Assembly (NCBI RefSeq): GCF_021284765.1 | Contig: NZ_CP089924.1 | Coordinates: 1,258,001-1,322,000 of the forward strand | From: Lysobacter sp. 5GHs7-4 | Lineage (GTDB): Bacteria; Pseudomonadota; Gammaproteobacteria; Xanthomonadales; Xanthomonadaceae | Direction: 5' to 3' | DNA length: 64,000 nucleotides | In this document: positions 1-11,590 of the stretch, one piece after another | Position numbering within the stretch: position 1 is the stretch's first letter | How the letters are laid out: the number at the start of each line of letters is the position of its first letter | The notes under the pieces: generated by a model | Databases searched by the model: none | What the model was told of the DNA's origin: nothing | Seen by the model: the letters and a program-made list of their open reading frames with translations, nothing else | Translations under genes and position numbers: made by a program

Positions 1-94
1 CGACGAGATCGACGAAACGGGTTCGGGTTTTCGGACGCGCTGCGTCCCTATAGAGACGAGGCCATGCGAGCGGCCCGCAACCGGAGGGGAATCG

Positions 95-3505
<3,411 letters not shown>

Positions 3506-3540
3506 GTTGAGGTTTCGACCCGTCGGGTTCCATCCCATCC

Positions 3541-3563
3541 ACCGCCCGCACCCGTCGGGCGGT
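3541..3563 (+). terminator. GC hairpin after the TonB receptor
   Basis: ACCGCCCG and CGGGCGGT form an 8-bp perfect stem with a 7-base loop, 35 bases after the receptor stop. No T-run follows, so it is a terminator-like or mRNA 3'-end hairpin rather than a classic intrinsic terminator. Confidence 0.4.
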
Positions 3564-3742
3564 CGATACAGACCAAGGACGCATCTGTTTCAGCGCTCTG
3601 GCGAATGAGAGCAAGAGTTCGAACAGGCTGATGTTCGGTGCACCTCGGTTCGGTGCCGCCACGGCACTTGCCTTCCCCCCGTGGCACGACCTCCGCGCGC
3701 TTCGCGTTCGGGGATTTCGATAATCGACTGTGGAGCAATACG

Positions 3743-4312
3743 ATGACCAAGTTCAAAGCCACCCTTCTCGCCTCCCTGATCGCGGCGGGCACGCTCGTGT
3801 CGGCGCCGGCGTTCGCCGGTTGGGAGTACTGGAACGGTAGCGCCTGGGTGAACACCACGCCCGCCGGCACGTACGTGACCTTCACCGGCAGCACCACCGC
3901 TACGGTCTCGGGTATCGCGGTTCCGTGTTCCAGCGCCACCTTCAACATGCAGCTGTCCGGCGGCACGGCGTCGATCGCCAGCGCCACCTTCACCGGCGGC
4001 GCGGCCTGCACGGGCAACGTGACGGCGGAGAACCTGAGCTGGGGCGTGTCCCCCGGCGCGGGCTCGGGCGCGGCGAGTTCGGCCGTGACGATCGGCGGAA
4101 CCTCCTACCCGAACGCGATCCAGGTCCGCTTCAACACGCCGGCGCGCGTGTGCACGGGCGGTGTCGCCACCGGCACGCTCAACAGCCTCAACAACACGGC
4201 GACCAACGCCACCTTCACCTTCACCGCGCAGTTCCTGCCGCCGCCGTCGCCGTGCACCAACGTGCGGTCCACCTCGACGCTGACGGCCAACGTTCCGCTT
4301 CGCTACATGTAA
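3743..4312 (+). CDS. Small exported protein of unknown function (beta-rich, four cysteines)
   Basis: A 189-residue protein. Residues 1-24 are a clear signal peptide (MTKFK, hydrophobic core, then APAFA before GWEYW). The mature part is rich in Thr, Ser, Gly and Ala with alternating beta-type patterning. It holds four cysteines (PCSS, ACTG, VCTG, PCTN) that could form two disulfides, and it ends in LRYM. The start was chosen at the ATG behind GGAG (3732-3735), because the 35 codons upstream in the same frame do not look coding. The layout recalls small secreted PraB-like proteins, but that is a weak resemblance from memory. It lies between a TonB receptor and another exported protein, with strong hairpins after it. 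Function is not assigned. Confidence 0.8.
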   Translation: MTKFKATLLASLIAAGTLVSAPAFAGWEYWNGSAWVNTTPAGTYVTFTGSTTATVSGIAVPCSSATFNMQLSGGTASIASATFTGGAACTGNVTAENLSWGVSPGAGSGAASSAVTIGGTSYPNAIQVRFNTPARVCTGGVATGTLNSLNNTATNATFTFTAQFLPPPSPCTNVRSTSTLTANVPLRYM

Positions 4313-4330
4313 GTCGAACGCGAATCGCCT

Positions 4331-4358
4331 CGTCGCTCGGCACGGATGCCGAGCGACG
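4331..4358 (+). terminator. 12-bp perfect hairpin, terminator-like
   Basis: CGTCGCTCGGCA and TGCCGAGCGACG pair perfectly around a CGGA tetraloop, starting 18 bases after the stop of the exported protein gene. There is no U-tract, so it may act as a 3'-end stabiliser or Rho-assisted terminator. Confidence 0.55.
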
Positions 4359-4391
4359 CGGGGATGTCGCTGAAGCAACCGCCTAGCCATC

Positions 4392-4430
4392 CGCTGCATC
4401 GGGCGTGCGATCCGCGCGCCTGATGCAGCG
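4392..4430 (+). terminator. Second long hairpin, followed by TTCT
   Basis: CGCTGCATCGGGCG and CGCCTGATGCAGCG form a 14-bp stem with one G-T wobble and an 11-base loop, followed by TTCT. With the hairpin at 4331-4358 it makes a double-hairpin block between the two exported-protein genes. Confidence 0.5.
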
Positions 4431-4607
4431 TTCTAGATGGACGGCATCGAAGGCGCTGGGGCGCGGCATCGGGCCCCTCCGGTTGGATGGGGCTCGATCG
4501 AACCGGCGCATGCAGCGATGGCCGGCGATGCGGCGATCGCCAACAGGCGGCGGACGGGCGTCCGCCGGGCGCAGATCAGCATTCTCCCTTAGATTCAGGA
4601 GTTCATC

Positions 4608-5534
4608 ATGTCCAAGGCATTGCTATACACGGCCCTTGCCACGGCGTTGGTCGGAGCCGTCGTCACGCCCGCCGCGACGGCGGCGGCACCGGCTCCGGGT
4701 TTCGAGAAGTTCCAGTTTTGCCCGTACGAAACGCCGCCCCTTCAGGAAGAAGGGACCGCCTGCGTGCACAGCGTGACGAGCTCGGGCTCGTTCACTATCG
4801 GCACCACCACGCTGCCGATCGACAAAGCGATCGTCCTGCAGGGCGGCATCACCGGTATTCAGCCCTCGCCGCTGTTCGAGGCCGTCGGTGCGCCGACGCT
4901 CAACTCGCCGCCGGGCAAGGTCCCGGGCGGTCTGCTCGGCATCGTCAACCCGGCGCCGAACTGGCCGCTGCCGCTGTGGCAGGCGTTCTGGAGCGTGGTC
5001 AATTCGGTCAACGACGTGACCGCGACGATGGAGCCGGTGCAGCAGATACAGACCGATTTCGGCGCGGCGCTCAACCCGAACTGGGGCGGCGATCCGACCG
5101 CGGTGCGGCTGGCGCTGCGCGTGCGTCTGCAGAATCCGTTCCTCGGCAACTCCTGCTACATCGGTTCCGCGCAGAACCCGGTCGTGGTCAAGCTGCAAAC
5201 CGGCACCACCGCGCCGCCGGCGCCGACCGCGCCGATCTCGGGCAGCCCGGGCAGCTTGGATTTCATCCAGGTGGGCAACGATCCGTACGCCTACCTTCAG
5301 AACACCGGCAACATCCTGGTCGACAATACCTTCGCCGTGCCGGCGGCCAAGGGCTGCGGCAACATCGCCCTGGGTCTGCCGATCCTGACGCAGTTGCTGG
5401 ACTCGCTGGTGTCGGGTGCGGTTAATCTGAAGGTGGGATTGCCGTCCGCCGCGGGCAAGAACCAGGCGATCCTGCAGGGCGACACGGCCATTGCCGCCGC
5501 CGCCTACGTGCGGGACGGTTCTCCGTACCAGTAA
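4608..5534 (+). CDS. Exported protein of unknown function (CPYETP-type)
   Basis: A 308-residue protein. The signal peptide spans about residues 1-27 (MSKALLYTALATALVGAVV, then TAAA). The mature protein starts near FEKFQFCPYETPP and has a TSSGSFTIGTTTLPI stretch followed by ILQGGI. Long loops rich in Pro, Gly and Asn follow, with cysteines at CPY, ACVH, SCY and GCG. AGGAG lies about 8 bases before the ATG. From memory, exported proteins with this opening (Cys-Pro, then a TSGxFxxG strand and a QGG motif) are common in actinobacteria and unusual in Proteobacteria, which would hint at transfer; this is unverified. A beta-rich cell-surface or secreted role is inferred only. It is probably not co-transcribed with the previous gene, given two strong hairpins between them. 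Confidence 0.8.
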   Translation: MSKALLYTALATALVGAVVTPAATAAAPAPGFEKFQFCPYETPPLQEEGTACVHSVTSSGSFTIGTTTLPIDKAIVLQGGITGIQPSPLFEAVGAPTLNSPPGKVPGGLLGIVNPAPNWPLPLWQAFWSVVNSVNDVTATMEPVQQIQTDFGAALNPNWGGDPTAVRLALRVRLQNPFLGNSCYIGSAQNPVVVKLQTGTTAPPAPTAPISGSPGSLDFIQVGNDPYAYLQNTGNILVDNTFAVPAAKGCGNIALGLPILTQLLDSLVSGAVNLKVGLPSAAGKNQAILQGDTAIAAAAYVRDGSPYQ

Positions 5535-5623
5535 TGGTTCGGCGGTAAGCAGGGCGGCTTCGCGAGAGGCCGCCCTGCAGTCCCGCAGCCCGCGCCTGTG
5601 GCGGCTCTGGAGTGGATTCGGGA

Positions 5624-6592
5624 ATGCAATTTCGCTACGTCTTGATCGCCTTGTCCGGACTGGCCGCGCTGACCGGCGCCTATTTCCTGGGGCGGGGCCA
5701 AAGCCCGGTGGCGCCGGCGGCGGCCATGCCGATCGCCGCCGCTCGCGGGCCGCAGGCCGGAGCCAGTGTCGTCGCGATCGATCCAGTGCGGATCACCGCC
5801 TCGCTGCCGGCACGCGATGTGCCCTTGAAGCGGATCTTCAACGAGCTGCGCTCGCGCGCCGATGCCGGCGATGTCGCGGCGGCCACGCGCCTGTACCAGG
5901 ACCTGCGTACCTGCGCCGGCTTCGACAACCTGGAATGGTTCCTGACGCGGGCCGCCGACGAGACGCTGGCCGATAAGATCGACGGGACCAGCGCGCAGGC
6001 GCTGGAGCGCTATCGGGTGCAGTTGGAGGCGGTGGAATCGCATAAGCAAGCCATCCAGAAGACCCGTTCGCTCTGCGAGGGGCTCGAGCGCGGCATGCTG
6101 GATTCGCAACTGTCGAGCTTGCAAAAGGCGGCGCAACTGGGCGAAGAGCATGCGCGCGCCTGCTATCTCTCCAGCGGGCCCGGCTACGACGCACGCGGGC
6201 TCATGCGTCATCCCGAATGGATCCAGGAGTACCGCAACGGCGTCAAACCGCTGATGGACGCCGGCATGGCCGCCGGCGACTGGAAGGTGGTGGACATCCT
6301 GCGCCGCTCGTACGAGCCGGGTGCCGACGGCATGCTCGCAGGGGCATTAGGGCCCGATGCGGTGCAGTACTACCGCTACCTCAAGCTTTACCGCCTGGGT
6401 GCGCAGCACGGCCGCGCCGCCGACATGGATCGGAAGCTGGCGCTGGCCGCCGCGCGGATCCGACCGGAGCAGCGCGCCGATGCCGACCGGTGGGCGCAGG
6501 AAACCTTCCAGAATCAGTTCGGCAGCAGCAATTCGACGGAGTCGACTGCGCCCGGCTGGGACCCGTGTTCCTTCGCCGGGCCTCAGGCATGA
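5624..6592 (+). CDS. Membrane-anchored periplasmic protein, first of two tandem paralogues
   Basis: A 322-residue protein with one N-terminal transmembrane anchor (residues 5-22, YVLIALSGLAALTGAYFL) and a mostly alpha-helical soluble part predicted to be periplasmic. It is the tandem paralogue of the next gene. Shared blocks include CYLS-GP-YD-RGL, AGDW-VVD, RR/RG-YEPGA, YYRYLKLYRLGA, and a C-terminal tail ending GWDPCSF or GWDACGP. Helical hairpins and small-residue spacing recall tetratricopeptide or Sel1-like solenoids, but no clean repeat is visible. The start is the ATG at 5624; a GTG at 5612 is possible in the same frame. I do not recognise the family and assign no function. Confidence 0.82.
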   Translation: MQFRYVLIALSGLAALTGAYFLGRGQSPVAPAAAMPIAAARGPQAGASVVAIDPVRITASLPARDVPLKRIFNELRSRADAGDVAAATRLYQDLRTCAGFDNLEWFLTRAADETLADKIDGTSAQALERYRVQLEAVESHKQAIQKTRSLCEGLERGMLDSQLSSLQKAAQLGEEHARACYLSSGPGYDARGLMRHPEWIQEYRNGVKPLMDAGMAAGDWKVVDILRRSYEPGADGMLAGALGPDAVQYYRYLKLYRLGAQHGRAADMDRKLALAAARIRPEQRADADRWAQETFQNQFGSSNSTESTAPGWDPCSFAGPQA

Positions 6593-6680
6593 GCGCTTTT
6601 TCGCCACGATCCTCGCGGCTTTCGCCACGAATCGGCCACCCGATCCGGCGCATGCCGGCCCCAGCGCGCAAGGCTTCGAC

Positions 6681-7664
6681 ATGAGCCACTATCGACTACT
6701 GTTTCTGGCGGTTCTGGCCCTGGCGGCCATCGTCGGTGCCTATCTGTTCGGCCGCAAGGAAGCCGCGAGCACGGCCGCGCCGCTGATGTCGGCCGCGGCG
6801 ACCGAGCAGCCGATCGGCGGAGCACCGGGCAGCAACCTGGCCATGGTCGCCCAGGCCTCGCTGAACTTCGATCGCGGGGCGCGGCTGCCGCCGTTGGGCG
6901 CGCCGCTCAAGTCGGTGTACGCGCAGCTGCAGGCGCAGGCGAACGCCGGCGACGGCCGCGCCGCGGCGCGGCTGCTGCGCGATCTCAGCCGTTGCAGCCG
7001 CCAGCGCGCGGTCGAATGGTCGACGATGCGCAACACCCATAATCTCACCGAACAAAAGACCGAGAACCTGAGCGCGGCGCAGTTGCGCACCTACCAGGCC
7101 TTGCTCGACACCGCCGCGATTCGGCAACGCGGCGTCGACGAAGGACGGGCGCTGTGCGAGGGCGTCGGCGACGAGATACTCGACACCTTGAACGCGAACC
7201 TGGCCCAGGCCGCGCGCCTGGGCGACGCCGATGCGCGTGCGTGCTACCTCAGCCGCGGCCCCTTGTACGATCCGCGCGGCCTGCTCAAGCAGCCAGGCGC
7301 GCTGAGCGCCTACCGCCGCGAGGCGACGCGCCTGATCGAGAGCGGCCTGGCCGCCGGCGACTGGCGCGTGGTGGATCTGCTGCGGGGCGCCTACGAGCCC
7401 GGTGCGCAAACCCTGCTGGCCGGACTGGTCGGCACCGACGTGAACCGGCACTACCGCTACCTCAAGCTCTATCGCCTGGGCGCGGAGAGCTTCCGCGTCG
7501 CCCAGATCGACCGCCAACTCGCGCTGGCCGAAGCCAGCCTCAGCCCGGCTCAGCGCGCCGAAGCCGACGAGTGGGCGCAAAGCACGCTGCGCGAGAACTT
7601 CAGCGGCGACTCCACCGCCGGCACGCCGCAGGGCTGGGACGCCTGCGGGCCCCTCGACGGCTGA
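6681..7664 (+). CDS. Membrane-anchored periplasmic protein, second of two tandem paralogues
   Basis: A 327-residue protein with the same architecture as its upstream neighbour: an N-terminal anchor (about residues 4-22, YRLLFLAVLALAAIVGAYLF, then GRK), a small-residue linker, and a helical domain. Conserved pieces are CYLSRGPLYDPRGLL, AGDWRVVDLLRGAYEPGA, HYRYLKLYRLGAE and the GWDACGP tail, next to paired cysteines that recur in both copies. The start is the ATG at 6681, 88 bases after the upstream stop, so the pair probably shares a transcript. The copies are clearly diverged, which points to an old duplication. Function unknown. Confidence 0.82.
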   Translation: MSHYRLLFLAVLALAAIVGAYLFGRKEAASTAAPLMSAAATEQPIGGAPGSNLAMVAQASLNFDRGARLPPLGAPLKSVYAQLQAQANAGDGRAAARLLRDLSRCSRQRAVEWSTMRNTHNLTEQKTENLSAAQLRTYQALLDTAAIRQRGVDEGRALCEGVGDEILDTLNANLAQAARLGDADARACYLSRGPLYDPRGLLKQPGALSAYRREATRLIESGLAAGDWRVVDLLRGAYEPGAQTLLAGLVGTDVNRHYRYLKLYRLGAESFRVAQIDRQLALAEASLSPAQRAEADEWAQSTLRENFSGDSTAGTPQGWDACGPLDG

Positions 7665-7985
7665 GCGCGCGCAGCGATCCGCGGCTCGGCGACGGGTCCG
7701 GGCCGGTCGTACCGAGGCCGGCCGCAGCGACGTGTCGACAACGGCCGTGGCCCGCGTCTGTTTCTGAACGCCGGCCCCAACCGCCGATCGCACCCGCAGG
7801 GCGCGCGATCCGTGGCCGCTGACCGTGCCCGCATTCGTATGGGGTCAGGTAAACGCTCCGGTCGTGGGGCGGCGAGGCGAAGTACTAGGCCGTCACACTC
7901 TCACGACGCGTGAACGCAACGTCGAAGCAGGTCGAGGCGGCGTCGGTATAGGATCGCCGGATCGTGGGACATCAGGGAGGGTCTC
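7665..7985. other. Intergenic region, no gene seen
   Basis: These 321 bases hold no convincing gene. A TATAGG at 7947-7952 could be a -10 for the c-di-GMP gene, but no good -35 lies 17 bases before it. An AGGGAGG Shine-Dalgarno sits just before the TTG start at 7986. Confidence 0.4.
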
Positions 7986-10700
7986 TTGCGGACGTCCAGG
8001 GATTTCGACGCGCTCTCTACGTCCTCGCAGGCCGGCTCGGCGGACAGCGCACGCGGCTTCGCCCGTGCCGAGCTGCCGCCCGTGGGCGCGCCCGAACGCA
8101 TTTCGCCCCTGGGCATACCGGCCTGGGCCTGGAGCTTGTTGGCGCTGGCGTTCGGCGTGGCCCTGACTCTTTGGTTGGGCGGCGCGCAGCAGCGGCGCCT
8201 GGTCGACGACCGCACCACCGCGCTGGAAAGCAACGCCCAGCGCAGCTATCACGCCATCGCCGACCGGCTGCAGGCCTGCGAGCTGCTGCTGCGCTCGGTG
8301 CAGACCCTGTTCCTGACCTCGGACAACGTCACCGCGCAGGAATTCGCCAATCTCTACGCCAACGTGCGTCCGCGCGAACGTTTCCCCAGCCTGCAGGCGA
8401 TGGCCTACTCGCGCCGCGAGGCGCAGGTGGACGGCGACCACTACATCACCGAACTGGCCGCGCCCTTGCCCGAGAATCAGCGCGTGCTGGGGCTGGACGT
8501 GAATCAGCAGCCCAGCAATCTGGTCGGCGTGCTGGCCTCGCGCGACAGCGACCAAGCGGTGTTGTCGGCGCCGTTCCGGCTGGCCCAGCAGGGCGACGCC
8601 GACGCGCGCCGCGACGGCGTGACCATGCGCCTGCCGGTGTTCTCGCCCGGCCCGCCGCCGTTGAACCAGGACGAGAGGCGGGCGCGCATGCGCGGGTCCA
8701 TCGCGATCTCGTTCCACTCCGGGCGCCTGATCGAAAACAGCCTGGGCGAAGACGCCCGCCGAGACCTGCACGTGGAGGTGGTCGACATCACGGAGGGCGC
8801 GATTCCGCTGTTCGCCACCGGCGCGCCACCGACGTCGCCCACCGGTTACCGCTTCGAACGCGAGATCGACTACGGCGGGCGGCGCTGGCGCGTACGCATG
8901 CATGCGCTGACGCCGGTCGCGACCGCGTCGGTGCAGCGCGTGAGCGCGCTTCTGCCCGGTCTGCTGGCCAGCGTGCTGCTGGCGCTGCTGGTATGGTCGG
9001 TCGCGCGCACGCGCCGGCTCGCGCTGGAGCTGGGCTCGCGCATGAGCCGGCGCTATCGCGAGAGCGAGGAACGTTTCCGCGCGCTCAACGAACTGTTGCC
9101 CGCGCTGGTGCTGCTGGCGCGCCGCGACGACGGCCGCATCTCCTACGCCAACCAGGCCTCGCGCGCGCGCCTGGGCGAGACCGTGTACGAGGTGCCGCTG
9201 CCGGAGCTGTTCGAGGACGAACTGCTGCGCGACAAGCTGCGCGCCGCCGACCTGGTCGACTGCGCCAACGCCGAGGCGATGCTGCGCAGCGTCAACGGCG
9301 ATCGCTTCTGGGCCAACGTCTCGATCACCAACGTGGTGCTGGAGGGGCATTCGCGGCTGCTGATGGTGGCCTCCGACATCTCCGAGCAGCGCCAGCTGAC
9401 CGAGCTGCTGACCTACCAGGCCAGCCACGACACCCTGACCGAGTTGTACAACCGGCGCGAGTTCGAGCGCCGCATCGAGCGCGTGCTGGCGGCCGTGGCC
9501 GCGGGCGGACCGCCGTGCGCGCTGCTGTACATCGATCTGGATCAGTTCAAGCTGATCAACGACACCTCCGGCCACGTCGCCGGCGACCAGTTGCTCAGCC
9601 AACTGGCGACGATGATGAGCACGCACCTGCGCGGCGGCGACGTGCTCGCGCGTCTGGGCGGCGACGAGTTCGGCGTGCTGGCTACCGAGGTCCACGATCA
9701 GGCCGGCGCGGCGCTGGTCGCCGAGCGCCTGCGCGAACACATCGACGGCTACGTGTTCGTGTGGGAGCAGCGCACCTACACCATCACCGCCAGCATCGGC
9801 GGCGTGATGCTCGACCGCCCCAACGTGACCTTGAAGGATCTGCTGTCGCAGGCCGACACCGCCTGCTACATGGCCAAGGAAAGCGGCCGCAACCGCGTGC
9901 ATTTCTATTCCGAGCACGACGACAACGCCGCGCGCCGGCGCAGCGAGATGGAGTGGGCCAACCGGCTGCGCTGGGCGATCGACGAGGGCCGCCTGCTGCT
10001 CAAGTACCAGGAGGTGTGGCCGCTGTCGCCGCAGGCCGAGTCGGGGCTGCATCTGGAGCTGCTGTTGCGCTTCCGCGACGAGCAAGGGCGGCTGGTGGTG
10101 CCCGGCGCCTTCATTCCTGCCGCCGAGCGCTACGGCCTGATGCCGATGATCGACCGCTGGGTGATCGAGACCGCGCTGGCCAACTTCAACCGTCTGCATC
10201 CGTCGGGCGAGCTGTTGCGCACGGCCACGATCAATCTCTCCGGCGCCAGCATCGAGGATGAGACGCTGGCCGACCTGATCCTGGAGCTGCTCACGCGCCA
10301 TGCGGTGGCGCCGGAGCGGGTCTGCTTCGAGATCACCGAGACGGTGGCTGTGCGCAACCTGGCTCAGGTCGCACGTTTCATCGAGCGCCTGCGCGCGGTC
10401 GGCTGCCGTTTCGCGCTGGACGACTTCGGCGCCGGCATGTCCTCGTTCGGCTATTTGAAGAATCTGCCGGTGGACATCATCAAGATCGACGGCGCCTTCA
10501 TCCGCGATCTGCTCACCGATCCGATGAGCCATGCGATCGTCAAGGCGGTGACCGACATCGGCCACCAGCGCGGTCTGAAGGTGATCGCCGAGTGGGTGAC
10601 CAGCGACGAAATCCTGCTGGAGTTGGGGGCGATGGGCGTCGACTATGCGCAGGGCTATGCGCTGCATCAGCCCGAGCCGGTGCCGTTCCATCGGCGTTGA
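7986..10700 (+). CDS. Membrane CHASE-PAS-GGDEF-EAL c-di-GMP enzyme
   Basis: A bifunctional-type cyclic di-GMP turnover protein of 904 residues. Two transmembrane segments (about 45-67 and 318-341) flank a periplasmic CHASE sensor. A PAS domain follows (about 357-470), then GGDEF with an intact active-site motif GGDEF at 558-562 and an I-site RGGD at 549-552. The EAL domain follows, with the signature Glu in ELLLR (E691), DDFGAG (812-817) and the AEW and QGY motifs. Both catalytic domains look intact, so synthesis, degradation or switching is possible. The start is TTG, chosen because AGGGAGG lies about 5 bases upstream and no good ATG exists nearby. The c-di-GMP theme continues across the next intergenic region with a PilZ protein. 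Confidence 0.93.
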   Translation: MRTSRDFDALSTSSQAGSADSARGFARAELPPVGAPERISPLGIPAWAWSLLALAFGVALTLWLGGAQQRRLVDDRTTALESNAQRSYHAIADRLQACELLLRSVQTLFLTSDNVTAQEFANLYANVRPRERFPSLQAMAYSRREAQVDGDHYITELAAPLPENQRVLGLDVNQQPSNLVGVLASRDSDQAVLSAPFRLAQQGDADARRDGVTMRLPVFSPGPPPLNQDERRARMRGSIAISFHSGRLIENSLGEDARRDLHVEVVDITEGAIPLFATGAPPTSPTGYRFEREIDYGGRRWRVRMHALTPVATASVQRVSALLPGLLASVLLALLVWSVARTRRLALELGSRMSRRYRESEERFRALNELLPALVLLARRDDGRISYANQASRARLGETVYEVPLPELFEDELLRDKLRAADLVDCANAEAMLRSVNGDRFWANVSITNVVLEGHSRLLMVASDISEQRQLTELLTYQASHDTLTELYNRREFERRIERVLAAVAAGGPPCALLYIDLDQFKLINDTSGHVAGDQLLSQLATMMSTHLRGGDVLARLGGDEFGVLATEVHDQAGAALVAERLREHIDGYVFVWEQRTYTITASIGGVMLDRPNVTLKDLLSQADTACYMAKESGRNRVHFYSEHDDNAARRRSEMEWANRLRWAIDEGRLLLKYQEVWPLSPQAESGLHLELLLRFRDEQGRLVVPGAFIPAAERYGLMPMIDRWVIETALANFNRLHPSGELLRTATINLSGASIEDETLADLILELLTRHAVAPERVCFEITETVAVRNLAQVARFIERLRAVGCRFALDDFGAGMSSFGYLKNLPVDIIKIDGAFIRDLLTDPMSHAIVKAVTDIGHQRGLKVIAEWVTSDEILLELGAMGVDYAQGYALHQPEPVPFHRR

Positions 10701-10727
10701 AGCCGAGTCTGCGTTCCGCGCTTTGGG

Positions 10728-10759
10728 GTAGGAGCGGCGTGAGCCGCGACCGCGAATCC
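10728..10759 (+). repeat. REP-like extragenic element
   Basis: GTAGGAGCGGCGTGAGCCGC core with a GCGGC/GCCGC hairpin (10734-10738 with 10743-10747) followed by GACCGCGAATCC. Related units lie at 11408, 19693, 20345, 52639 and 57734. It sits 86 bases before composite repeat copy 1. Confidence 0.7.
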
Positions 10760-10813
10760 TGGTTACCGCGCCTGTCCGGCTCCGATAGCCTCCAAACTCC
10801 GGCGTCGCGCTTT

Positions 10814-11311
10814 TAGCTCCCTCCTTTGACAAAGGGTGAGGCCGTGCGTTTACGAACCGCAGGTTCGTGCACGGGTGAACGACAACAGGCCGTGCCTGTT
10901 GGCCGGGCGGGTTGGGGAGGATTTGCTCTTGCTATTGTCTTCGCTTCTTCCGACCGAAGGTCAAAGGCTTCCGCCTGCTGCGCATGCGGGTCACTTTCTC
11001 TTGCTGACCCAAGAGAAAGTAACCAAAGAGAAGGGTCTGAGCCCAGAGCTCCCGTGTGGTTTCGGTTCTTGCGCCGGGATTTTTCGATAAGACATCCCTG
11101 TCTTATCGAAAAACGGCGCGCGTCCTGCGCGCCGCCCTTCGGGTCTGGGAATGGTCGTGTGGCTTCGGACCAATGGACTTCAATGCCGGAGCAAACTCAA
11201 CTGCAACTGCAACTGCAACTGCAACTGCAACTGCAACTGCAACTGCAACTGCAACGGCAACTGCAACTGCAACGGCAACTGCAACGGCAACTGCAACGGC
11301 AACGGCAACGG
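10814..11311 (+). repeat. Composite hairpin-hexanucleotide repeat, copy 1
   Basis: In order: a TAGCTCCCTCCTTTGACAAAGG unit interrupted by about 73 extra bases (10836-10908), then GGGTTGGGGAGGATTTGCT. Next comes an 11-bp hairpin ACTTTCTCTTG/CAAGAGAAAGT (10993-11020) and a perfect 15-bp hairpin TTTTTCGATAAGACA with loop TCCC (11080-11113). A GGCGCGC/GCGCGCC hairpin (11115-11133) and 19 hexamer units of CAACTG or CAACGG (11198-11311) follow. Copies 2 and 3 carry G:C where this copy has A:T at one stem position of the 15-bp hairpin, and both arms change together. Confidence 0.85.
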
Positions 11312-11407
11312 CTAGAGCTAGCGCCTGTGGAGGATCTGCGGCTAGCGTCGTTGCTCAGTACGCGGACGCGGCGTGTGCCGCTCCTACAGGTGGAGCGGTC
11401 GCTTTCT

Positions 11408-11436
11408 GTGGGAGCGGCGTAAGCCGCGATCGCGAA
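11408..11436 (+). repeat. REP-like extragenic element
   Basis: GTGGGAGCGGCGTAAGCCGC followed by GATCGCGAA, with a GCGGC/GCCGC stem. Same family as the unit at 10728. Confidence 0.7.
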
Positions 11437-11590
11437 AGTGAAGGTGCGGCGCGACCACGTGGAGTGGTCGGTATTGGGCATGGCGACGATGCGGTTGTCA
11501 CCGCATCCTACTTCGTCGATTCACGGGAACGTAGGATGCGGCGAACCGAGCGAGCCGCACTATCGCGCCATGGCGACGACGCGAGTGCGT

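Larger units (their letters stand above)
10701..11590. other. Long intergenic region made of repeats
   Basis: Nearly 900 bases between two convergent genes (GGDEF-EAL on plus, PilZ on minus). It contains a REP-like hairpin (10728), composite repeat copy 1 (10814-11311) with its hexanucleotide tract, and a second REP-like unit (11408). Open reading frames here arise from the repeat tract and look non-coding. Confidence 0.75.

Noticed and set aside
7893..10832. A 979-codon minus-strand frame opposite the GGDEF-EAL gene
   Set aside because: Shadow of a high-GC gene: His-, Gln- and Arg-rich, without domains, while the plus strand carries complete CHASE-PAS-GGDEF-EAL motifs.
11198..11311. CRISPR array at the hexanucleotide tract
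   Set aside because: Units are 6 bases with no spacers; no Cas genes are nearby.
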